DNA of 8,073 nt from an uncultured Lachnospiraceae bacterium (GTDB lineage Bacteria > Bacillota > Clostridia > Lachnospirales > Lachnospiraceae): contig CAMOVS010000039.1 in NCBI GenBank assembly GCA_946627575.1, positions 1-8,073 of the forward strand. Direction: 5' to 3'. Both the position numbers and the translations under genes were made by a program. Below are positions 1-5,717 of this stretch, one piece after another (position 1 is the stretch's first letter; each line of letters starts with the position of its first letter). The notes below the pieces were generated by a model. That model searched no databases. It was not told the origin of the DNA and saw only the letters and a list, made by a program, of their open reading frames with translations.

Positions 1-1220
1 AGTTTATCTCTGGCTGCCTGCCACTCTTCTTCCGCATTTTCCAAATCATTGATACACCACTCGGCATACCACAAATTGTCGTGTTCTCCTTCAAATTCCT
101 GATCGTCCCCGGCATTCTTTTTTGCTGTCTGATAATCATCCGACGTCATCAAGCTTAAAGGCTTCTCGTCGCTAACCCCCAGTTTTACTTTATAATAATC
201 TATGCAGTAGTCATAAAGAAGCGCTTCCATGCGAAGAAGCGAACGGTTCGAAGCAAAGGTGCCATGCTTCAGGTATGATTCTTCCGGGCCAAATGTTTCT
301 TTTTCATCATTTGAGTCTCTTGTCCCGGAAGTTTCTTCCATTTCAGAAAGCTGGAGTTTTTCATATTCATTGATAATCTCCTTTGCCATCTTTACGTTGA
401 CGTCAACTTCCTTGTTGTTCCCCCACTCATAGCCGCTCCCATCTTCATTAATGGAAATAGCGGGGAACTCCTCATGTAATCTCAAATCCAGCTGTGCCAG
501 GTGTAATTTCTTATCCAGCTTATCCACCTTCGTCTTATTAAAACTAAGATCCTGATTTGCATATGATAAATAGTCAGATTTAAATTGCTCAAATTCCTGA
601 CTAATGCTGTCTTCCACACCCTCAGCACCTACTAAGCTTTTAAAATCCTCCCAATCCTGCTCGTTTTGTTCCCGGTCTTCCAACTCAGGGCTATTAGGAT
701 CTTTAAGCAATCTCTCTTGTTCTTCCATTTCCCTAATACGTAATTTCACATATTTATACTGATATTCCAGCTGCCCTTTGCTTACTTCTGCAGTCTCTCC
801 GGAAAGCTCTGTTTCTTCAGCGGCCTTGCTGGTATCCCCTGCAACCGTTCTATGAGAAGAAGACACTGGCTTCCCTTTCCTCATAAACAGGAATGCTCCC
901 CCTCCTATCAGCACAAGGGCCGCCATGATTCCTCCGATGGCCAGGCCGATTCCGGATCCGGATGACCGGCTGCGCCGCTCTCCGCTCTCAAAGAATTTCT
1001 CTGCATTCTCACTTCCGGTATAGCCGGAGTTTAACGAAGACCTTTCCATGGGAGGCTGGCTGTTTGGCTTCTCTCCAACATCATTTCGCCTTGGCTTTTC
1101 CGGCTTCTTACCAACAAGCCCCCAGAAACCGCCGCAGTACTCCATCTGTTCAACCGGCGCTCCGCAGGAACACCGGACCGCCCCGGCTTTAATCTTCTTT
1201 CCGCAATTATTACAAAACAT
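1..1220 (-). CDS. Zinc-ribbon membrane protein with large acidic C-terminal region (3' end outside window)
   Basis: An open frame runs from an ATG at 1220 to the left edge, giving 406 residues without a stop, so the C-terminus is missing. A strong ribosome site (GGAGGGG) lies a few bases before the ATG. Residues 3-19 form a small zinc ribbon with Cys pairs C3/C6 and C17/C19; the second pair is CxC rather than the usual CxxC, and C29 follows. Residues 30-88 are a polar linker. About 90-113 is one hydrophobic membrane segment (GLAIGGIMAALVLIGGGAFL), followed by RKGK. Residues 145-250 are highly charged and look helical or coiled-coil, and the rest is acidic and rich in Tyr and Trp. Firmicute proteins with this layout (TcaA- or YvbJ-like) keep the ribbon in the cytosol and the rest outside; that topology is inferred here. 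It is third in a minus-strand series after a Ser/Thr kinase and another zinc-ribbon membrane protein, 103 bases after the latter. Its function is unknown. Confidence 0.85.
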   Translation of the reverse strand, partial: MFCNNCGKKIKAGAVRCSCGAPVEQMEYCGGFWGLVGKKPEKPRRNDVGEKPNSQPPMERSSLNSGYTGSENAEKFFESGERRSRSSGSGIGLAIGGIMAALVLIGGGAFLFMRKGKPVSSSHRTVAGDTSKAAEETELSGETAEVSKGQLEYQYKYVKLRIREMEEQERLLKDPNSPELEDREQNEQDWEDFKSLVGAEGVEDSISQEFEQFKSDYLSYANQDLSFNKTKVDKLDKKLHLAQLDLRLHEEFPAISINEDGSGYEWGNNKEVDVNVKMAKEIINEYEKLQLSEMEETSGTRDSNDEKETFGPEESYLKHGTFASNRSLLRMEALLYDYCIDYYKVKLGVSDEKPLSLMTSDDYQTAKKNAGDDQEFEGEHDNLWYAEWCINDLENAEEEWQAARDK

Positions 1221-1323
1221 GTTCCCCTCCGTACTTGCTCCTGATATGATTCCCTCTCAATGTTTTCAGAATCTAATGATTGTATCGGGCTTCAAAAGAC
1301 CATCATAAAGTTCTTACGGATTG

Positions 1324-1713
1324 CTAAAGGATATGCCCGCAGGCTGCGCATCGGGAAGCCCCCCGAAAGTTTTCGGCATCGCAGTTAGGGCATACGATAA
1401 GTCCTTCCCTGTGTCTGTCTACATAAATCCGGACAATATCGTGTCCGGAGTCAGCATCTTCCGGTATTTTTCTTTCTACTATTTCCCGATCATCATCTTC
1501 CCGCAATGAGGAGTCGATATAGATTCCTCCGCCTCCGGAAGCACCGGGTCCACCGGATCCTCCTGTACCGGTCCTGCCAGATGCTCCCTTGGAACCGCCT
1601 CCTCCCGAAGGTTTGTTGGATTTTGATTGGGAGGCTGCGATCAGAACGACAATCAGAAGCAGCACCAAAAGCCCTATAAGCAGGATCAACAGGTCATTAT
1701 TATTTGCAAGCAT
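1324..1713 (-). CDS. Small single-pass membrane protein with Gly-rich linker and C-terminal zinc ribbon
   Basis: This 129-residue protein has three clear parts. Residues 8-27 are a very hydrophobic Leu/Ile/Val helix that would anchor it in the membrane without an obvious cleavage site. Residues 36-63 are a low-complexity Gly/Ser/Thr/Ala linker. Residues 105-129 are a zinc ribbon with C108, C111, C122 and C125 (CPNC and CAAC). Between linker and ribbon is a charged stretch with several Asp, Glu and Arg. Lys residues just after the helix favour a cytosolic C-terminus, so the ribbon would sit at the inner face of the membrane (inference). A GAGGAG ribosome site at 1725-1730 lies 11 bases before the ATG. 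It sits 95 bases downstream of the kinase gene and may also have its own promoter at 1773-1800. The linker Ser and Thr residues are possible kinase targets, but this is speculation. The function is unknown. Confidence 0.85.
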   Translation of the reverse strand: MLANNNDLLILLIGLLVLLLIVVLIAASQSKSNKPSGGGGSKGASGRTGTGGSGGPGASGGGGIYIDSSLREDDDREIVERKIPEDADSGHDIVRIYVDRHREGLIVCPNCDAENFRGASRCAACGHIL

Positions 1714-1772
1714 TATTATAACAGCTCCTCATGTTATCTTATCATCACTTACGAAAGAGTATCGCTATCTTT

Positions 1773-1800
1773 ATTATCTTGAAAAAACCGCCCTTGTAAA
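1773..1800 (-). promoter_or_regulatory. Sigma-A-type promoter for the 129-residue zinc-ribbon gene
   Basis: On the minus strand, TTTACA (1800-1795) and GATAAT (1778-1773) are separated by 16 bases. Each box matches five of six consensus bases. Transcription would begin near 1766 and give a leader of about 50 bases before the ATG at 1713. This suggests that the zinc-ribbon genes can be transcribed without the kinase gene. Confidence 0.5.
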
Positions 1801-1808
1801 AACTCGTA

Positions 1809-2831
1809 TTAAAGCTTATTCGGTTTATAGAACCAGTCCATGGCTGGTTTGACAGGCGTTACAGGCTCAACCGGCGGCTTTTTCGCTTTGCGTCTGGGGC
1901 CTTTTTCCCAGGGATTGGGCTTGCCATCCCTGCATTCAATCAAAGCCTGTTTAAATTCCTCCGCAGACTGGTATCTCTCGCTGGCTTCATAGGCACAGGC
2001 CTTGCTGATAACCTCCGCAAGGGCGACCGAGGCATTCCTGGGCGCCGGGATCCACTCCCGGTTCTTCAGTCGGCGCAGACCGGCTTCCTTTTCCATCTCG
2101 CTGGTAATGCCGGTGGATGACGCCGGAAGGAAGGGGCCTCTGCCGTCATTGAGCAGACGGAAAAGAACCAGTCCCAATGAATATATGTCCACCGTATAAT
2201 CATACTTCTGCTTATTATAAACCTCAGGGGCCATATAATTGTAGGTTCCGGCCACTTCGGCATGGGATTCCTCCCCATGCATGACTTTGGCGATCCCGAA
2301 GTCTCCCAGCTTATAATTACCATGCTTGGATACAAAGATATTAGCCGGCTTGATATCTCTGTGTATAACGCCTTCCTGTTCACAGAGTTCCAGAGCCGAG
2401 CACATGTCTATTCCAATCTTGTACACTTCTTCCTGAGAACAGCTAAGATCCGGATACAGGTCTTTCAGCGGGGTCAGCAATTCCATAAGTATCAGAATAT
2501 CGTATCCTACTCCCTTCTGCCGCGGAACAAACTTATGGTTTTCGTAACTTACGATATTCGAATTCCCTTTTAGGGTGGACATAAGGGTAAATTCCTGGGT
2601 GAACTTTCCCTTGACGCTGTAGAAATACTCAGAGATCTCCTTGCTGGACATATTCTTCCGGCGCAAGGCCTCCATCTCCTCCTCGTTTCTCGGAATAGAA
2701 ATGACCTTCAATGCGTCTTCGCTGACATAGCTGCCTTCCTGCCTCATTACTTTATACACTTTTCCATAGCTTCCGGAGCCGATCTCCGAGATGATCTTCC
2801 ACTCCGGCCAGAGATTTTCTTCCCATCCCAT
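1809..2831 (-). CDS. Cytoplasmic Hanks-type Ser/Thr protein kinase
   Basis: The 340-residue product is a complete protein kinase domain that transfers phosphate from ATP to Ser or Thr. Visible motifs are the glycine loop GSGSYGKVY (18-26), ATP-anchoring K42 in ALKVI, the partner Glu E80 in FTQEF, the catalytic loop HRDIKPAN (157-164, base D159), DFG (177-179) and APE (201-203). The segment between K42 and E80 is longer than in PknB-type kinases, as in a clostridial subfamily I recognise. There is no membrane helix and there are no PASTA repeats; the protein ends in a Pro- and Lys-rich tail (about 310-340), so it is probably cytosolic. I chose the ATG at 2831 because TGGAGA lies 9 bases upstream and the kinase fold begins at once. 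The frame extends to a TTG at 2921, but that start has no ribosome site. Two zinc-ribbon membrane proteins follow on the same strand and are candidate partners or substrates. Confidence 0.93.
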   Translation of the reverse strand: MGWEENLWPEWKIISEIGSGSYGKVYKVMRQEGSYVSEDALKVISIPRNEEEMEALRRKNMSSKEISEYFYSVKGKFTQEFTLMSTLKGNSNIVSYENHKFVPRQKGVGYDILILMELLTPLKDLYPDLSCSQEEVYKIGIDMCSALELCEQEGVIHRDIKPANIFVSKHGNYKLGDFGIAKVMHGEESHAEVAGTYNYMAPEVYNKQKYDYTVDIYSLGLVLFRLLNDGRGPFLPASSTGITSEMEKEAGLRRLKNREWIPAPRNASVALAEVISKACAYEASERYQSAEEFKQALIECRDGKPNPWEKGPRRKAKKPPVEPVTPVKPAMDWFYKPNKL

Positions 2832-3182
2832 TCTATGTGTTCTCCATCTTATGATGTCAGGGTTATAAGATATCACAGATCCGCCTGCGGCTGCATAACT
2901 CCCGAGCTTCCCTGCATCCAATATAGCATCTGCTGCATAGTGTTCTGTAAAAAATGATTATTTACTGTCTTTTACCTGCCAGGACCACAATACGGTTGCA
3001 GGATCCACCGGGGCAGGATAAAATGTAAAGATATCAGGATCGTCGGCGTTGTCTTTCAGCCGGGCGATCCGTGATTGTTCCTGATCCTTATCTGATAAAA
3101 TAGTGAGTATAATAGTGAACGTCAAATAATGATTGACGTCCACTATCATTAGATTCTATCTCTTGAAAGGAGTTCATTCCCC
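2832..3182. other. Intergenic region between kinase gene and the 89-residue protein gene
   Basis: This 351-base divergent gap holds a 14-bp-arm inverted repeat (3112-3146), a TATAAT box on the plus strand (3108-3113), and a minus-strand TTGACG/TATTTT pair spaced by 17 (3125-3097) that could drive the kinase gene with a leader of about 260 bases. A 63-codon minus-strand frame (2958-3149) starts across the inverted repeat and has no ribosome site; I do not call it a gene. I see no RNA gene or known riboswitch. Confidence 0.6.
3100..3146. promoter_or_regulatory. Inverted repeat (operator-like) overlapping a divergent promoter region
   Basis: The arms are ATAGTGAACGTCAA (3112-3125) and TTGACGTCCACTAT (3133-3146). 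They are complementary at 13 of 14 positions and separated by 7 bases. An extra half copy, ATAGTGA, lies at 3100-3106, 12 bases before the left arm. A perfect TATAAT box (3108-3113, plus strand) overlaps the element, which would place a start for the 3183 gene inside the repeat. TTGACG occurs in both arms facing outward; on the minus strand it pairs with TATTTT at 17 bases. Placement and symmetry suggest a regulator-binding site, but a leader-RNA hairpin is equally possible. Confidence 0.5.
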
Positions 3183-3452
3183 ATGAGAATCTGGTGCAAA
3201 CTGATACACAACAACCGCCTTGTACGCGATACGGTTATTGAGAATTATGATATGTCTTTGTCCAGGACAGCCAAGGTCTACCAGGCTCTGGAGGATGCCT
3301 GCATGACTTTTGACCTGGAGAAGCCCATCTGGCTGGACCAGAACAAGCGGGAATTTCGCCGTCACGCCCGCACCCGATTTAACGCAGACCACTTTATTGA
3401 GACCATTGATTTCGATTATCTGGACTTTCAGGTGATCGAAGAAGACTATTGA
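3183..3452 (+). CDS. Conserved small protein of unknown function (89 residues)
   Basis: The ATG at 3183 has a clear AAAGGAG ribosome site at 3166-3172. The product is a compact soluble protein rich in aromatic and charged residues, with no signal peptide, membrane helix or Cys cluster (only two Cys). It begins MRIWCKL, has a central stretch with DLEKPIWLDQNKREF (about 44-58) and HARTRFNADHFIETIDFDYL (about 61-80), and ends in an acidic tail IEEDY. I associate this layout with a widespread uncharacterised Lachnospiraceae protein, from memory rather than a search. It is monocistronic: the inverted repeat lies upstream, and the convergent mtnN gene ends 72 bases downstream. No terminator is evident in that gap. 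No function can be assigned. Confidence 0.85.
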   Translation: MRIWCKLIHNNRLVRDTVIENYDMSLSRTAKVYQALEDACMTFDLEKPIWLDQNKREFRRHARTRFNADHFIETIDFDYLDFQVIEEDY

Positions 3453-3524
3453 AGGCTTCTGTAGTATCCGTCTTCATTGCCGGACCAGCCATAGTGGTTG
3501 AGCCCTCGAACCGTGATCAGGTGT

Positions 3525-4229
3525 CTAGCGGCTCATCTTCAGGAACATAGCCGCCAGAAGCTTAACGGTGTGTATGATCGCCTGCTCTTCAAACTTCTCA
3601 AAAGTCATTGAAGCGCTGTCGTCAGCATTGTCGGAGACAGCCCTGACAATCAGGAAGGGGATTTTGTTCAGAACCGCTACCTGGGCCATGGCGGCGCCTT
3701 CCATCTCTGCGCAGATTCCTCCGAACTTTTGGAAAAGCTCTTTCTTTCGCTCATTGTCGGAAATGAACTGGTCTCCGGTGACAACCCGGCCGACAAAGCA
3801 CTGCACTTCATTGTTCACGATCTCACAGGCCTCTCTGGCCATATCGATCAGCTCCGGATCCGCCTTGAATACAGAGGTCTCCATCCACGGGATAACGCCG
3901 GGCTCAAATCCAAGACCGGTTACATCCATGTCATGCTGGATGGCATCGCTGGAGATCACGATATCCCCCACATGGATATCCGGATGCAGCCCTCCTGCAA
4001 TGCCCGTGTTGATCAGCATGTCAACCTCATAGACATCGACCAGGATCTGTGTGCAGACTGCCATATTGACCTTGCCGACGCCGCTCCGCACCACCACTGT
4101 TTCCTGTCCCCACAGATTACCCCTGTAAAAGTCCATGGAAGCCAGGGTCTTCTTCTCCGCATCTTTCATCTGGCGAATCAGAGCGGATACTTCCTGCTCC
4201 ATCGCACCTATAATACCTATGCAAACCAT
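3525..4229 (-). CDS. mtnN: 5'-methylthioadenosine/S-adenosylhomocysteine nucleosidase
   Basis: The 234-residue enzyme cleaves adenine from 5'-methylthioadenosine, S-adenosylhomocysteine and 5'-deoxyadenosine in the cytosol. It removes inhibitory SAM by-products and feeds methionine salvage and S-ribosylhomocysteine formation. It has the family opening GIIGAMEQEV, with E13 in the place of E. coli E12, then NTGIAGGL (74-81), the substrate loop VTGDQFISD (150-158), AEMEGAA (174-180) with E177 matching E. coli E174, and RAVSDNAD (196-203) with catalytic D200. Length matches the usual 230 or so, so the gene is complete. AAGGAG lies about 7 bases before the ATG. It is divergent from murG, with its own extended -10 promoter at 4377-4406 and a leader of about 140 bases containing two hairpins. 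Its 3' end converges on the 89-residue gene. Confidence 0.96.
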   Translation of the reverse strand: MVCIGIIGAMEQEVSALIRQMKDAEKKTLASMDFYRGNLWGQETVVVRSGVGKVNMAVCTQILVDVYEVDMLINTGIAGGLHPDIHVGDIVISSDAIQHDMDVTGLGFEPGVIPWMETSVFKADPELIDMAREACEIVNNEVQCFVGRVVTGDQFISDNERKKELFQKFGGICAEMEGAAMAQVAVLNKIPFLIVRAVSDNADDSASMTFEKFEEQAIIHTVKLLAAMFLKMSR

Positions 4230-4298
4230 CTCTTATCTCCTTCTATCTCAAACTCTTGATTATTAACTAATGACGGTCTATTCTATACTCTTGATTCA

Positions 4299-4345
4299 AA
4301 GGGAAGCGTCTTGCCGGTTCCCTTCCATCATTCTGCCGGATGATG
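4299..4345 (-). other. Two tandem hairpins in the mtnN 5' leader
   Basis: Arms AAGGGAA (4299-4305) and TTCCCTT (4318-4324) pair over a 12-base loop. Directly beside them, CATCAT (4326-4331) and ATGATG (4340-4345) pair over 8 bases. Both would lie in the untranslated leader of mtnN if transcription starts near 4370. Neither is followed by a U-run on the mtnN strand, so they do not look like attenuators. They could affect RNA stability. Confidence 0.35.
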
Positions 4346-4376
4346 AATAATCCGCCGGATGACATAGTTTAGATTG

Positions 4377-4406
4377 ATTATAACACATACTAAGGGTATT
4401 CGTCAG
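4377..4406 (-). promoter_or_regulatory. Extended -10 promoter for mtnN
   Basis: On the minus strand, a perfect TATAAT (4382-4377) is preceded by TGT, giving an extended -10. CTGACG (4406-4401) lies 18 bases upstream as a four-of-six -35 box. Transcription would start near 4370. Confidence 0.65.
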
Positions 4407-4460
4407 CAAATCTCATAGAAAAAGATAGAGAAAACTCGTTCATTTTTGGAAATATTCATC

Positions 4461-4489
4461 TATCCAATCAAGTAAAAAAATGCTATACT
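4461..4489 (+). promoter_or_regulatory. Extended -10 promoter for murG
   Basis: TGCTATACT (4481-4489) is an extended -10 with TATACT at 4484-4489. The -35 position (about 4461-4466, TATCCA) is poor, as is common when the TGn motif is present. Transcription would start near 4496, about 48 bases before the murG ATG. Confidence 0.6.
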
Positions 4490-4543
4490 TTGATAGGTTT
4501 ATGTTTTACCTTAATCATTTTTTAGGGGGTTGTGGTCGTCACT

Positions 4544-5617
4544 ATGAAAAAAATCATTCTGACCGGCGGGGGTACAGCCGGTCATGTAACACCGAATATG
4601 GCGCTGGTTCCTGCTTTAAAGGAAGCCGGCTATGACATCCAGTACATCGGCTCGGTTAACGGTATGGAGAAACGGCTGATCCGCGATCTCCATATCCCCT
4701 ATCACGGTATTTCTTCCGGAAAGCTGAGAAGATATTTTGATCTGAAGAATATAACTGACCCCTTCCGGGTTATCAAGGGTTATATGCAGGCCTCAAGGCT
4801 TATCCGCCGTTTGAAACCGGATGTCATCTTTTCCAAGGGAGGCTTTGTATCGGTTCCGGTTGTCCTTGCGGCCAAACGCAGAGGAGTTCCCGTGATCATT
4901 CACGAGTCAGACATCACTCCGGGGCTCGCCAATAAGCTCTGCATCCCTTCCGCAACCAAGGTCTGCTGCAACTTCCCGGAGACCCTCTCCCACCTTCCGG
5001 AGAACAAGGCCGTGCTCACCGGCTCTCCTATCCGTCAGGAGTTATTTGCCGGCAATAAAGAAGATGGTTATTCCCTTTGCGGTTTTAACGATTCTCTCCC
5101 CGTCGTCATGGTCATGGGGGGAAGCCTTGGATCGGCGGCCATCAATCAGGCTATCCGTGAGAATATCGACCTGCTTACCAAACAATTCCAGGTGGTACAT
5201 CTTTGCGGTAAGGGTAATTATGACGATAGTCTTAGGCTCAAGGCCGGCTACACCCAGATCGAGTACGCCCGAAAAGAGCTGCCCCACCTCTTCGCCATAT
5301 CCGACCTGGTGATATCCCGGGCCGGAGCCAATGCCTTATGTGAGCTGCTGGCCCTGAAGAAGCCCAACATCCTGATTCCCCTTCCGGCTGCCCAAAGCCG
5401 GGGAGACCAGATTCTCAATGCCGCTTCTTTTGAGCAGTCAGGTTACAGCTACGTACTCCAGGAGAGCGAGTTGAGCGGAGACCAGCTCATAGAAGCCATT
5501 CGTTTCGTCTATGAAGAGCGGGAAGAATATACACAAACCATGAACGACAGCAAGCTGACCGATTCCATCGGAATCATCATGGGATTGATTGAAGAGCTGG
5601 CTGAACATAAAGCCTGA
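4544..5617 (+). CDS. murG: UDP-GlcNAc:undecaprenyl-pyrophosphoryl-MurNAc-pentapeptide GlcNAc transferase
   Basis: This GT28-family enzyme at the inner face of the membrane adds GlcNAc to lipid I to make lipid II. The 357 residues show GGGTAGHV (8-15, lipid-I side loop), SKGGFVSVP (97-105), HESDITPGLANK (120-131), GSPIR (160-164), the second glycine loop GGSLGS (192-197), SRAGANALCE (258-267, with E267 at the nucleotide ribose position) and SRGDQILNA (285-293). This is the Bacillus cereus/clostridial stand-alone MurG type, and its neighbours here are not division or wall (dcw) genes. I chose the ATG at 4544 because homologues start MKKI; the frame also opens at GTG 4532, which is only 2 bases from the AGGGGG site. 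From that site (4524-4529) to the ATG is 14 bases, rather long. A terminator follows at 5662-5699. A second MurG elsewhere in the genome is possible. Confidence 0.95.
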   Translation: MKKIILTGGGTAGHVTPNMALVPALKEAGYDIQYIGSVNGMEKRLIRDLHIPYHGISSGKLRRYFDLKNITDPFRVIKGYMQASRLIRRLKPDVIFSKGGFVSVPVVLAAKRRGVPVIIHESDITPGLANKLCIPSATKVCCNFPETLSHLPENKAVLTGSPIRQELFAGNKEDGYSLCGFNDSLPVVMVMGGSLGSAAINQAIRENIDLLTKQFQVVHLCGKGNYDDSLRLKAGYTQIEYARKELPHLFAISDLVISRAGANALCELLALKKPNILIPLPAAQSRGDQILNAASFEQSGYSYVLQESELSGDQLIEAIRFVYEEREEYTQTMNDSKLTDSIGIIMGLIEELAEHKA

Positions 5618-5661
5618 ATATAAGCATAGATAATAATCGACAGTCCGGCAGAAGGCAGAAT

Positions 5662-5699
5662 GCCCCGGAAGCCTGTATCACCAGGTTCCGGGGCTTTTA
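5662..5699 (+). terminator. Rho-independent terminator after murG
   Basis: GCCCCGGAA (5662-5670) pairs perfectly with TTCCGGGGC (5686-5694). An inner CCTG/CAGG extension is set off by one unpaired G and has a 6-base loop. TTTT and further T-rich sequence follow. The opposite strand has no matching U-run, so it mainly serves murG. Confidence 0.9.
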
Positions 5700-5717
5700 T
5701 TATTATTCGCCGATTCC

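Larger units (their letters stand above)
4230..4543. other. Divergent intergenic region of mtnN and murG
   Basis: This 314-base region carries back-to-back promoters (minus 4377-4406, plus near 4461-4489) and two adjacent hairpins in the mtnN leader. It also has a direct repeat of ACTCTTGATT (4252-4261 and 4287-4296, each preceded by TTCTAT). I see no known riboswitch or T-box pattern and no open frame of note. Confidence 0.6.

Noticed and set aside
1589..1852. Plus-strand open frame opposite the 129-residue zinc-ribbon gene
   Set aside because: It is a shadow of the minus-strand gene, with no ribosome site and a biased composition; other long antisense frames over mtnN, murG, the S66 gene and the secreted peptidase were dropped for the same reason.
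2832..2921. A 30-residue N-terminal extension of the kinase from a TTG start
   Set aside because: There is no ribosome site and no kinase-like sequence, while the ATG at 2831 has a well-placed TGGAGA.
3486..3520. GGTTCGA on the minus strand, resembling a tRNA T-arm
   Set aside because: The flanking bases do not pair as a T-stem and no acceptor, D or anticodon arms can be found.
3525..3535. Programmed frameshift extending MtnN into the following frame
   Set aside because: MtnN is already the normal family length with all catalytic residues, and there is no slippery run.
4230..4370. SAM or SAH riboswitch upstream of mtnN
   Set aside because: The hairpins do not match the conserved cores I know and there is no terminator or occluding stem before the ribosome site.
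4532..4543. GTG start of murG four codons upstream
   Set aside because: It lies only two bases after AGGGGG, and MurG homologues begin at the MKKI that starts at 4544.
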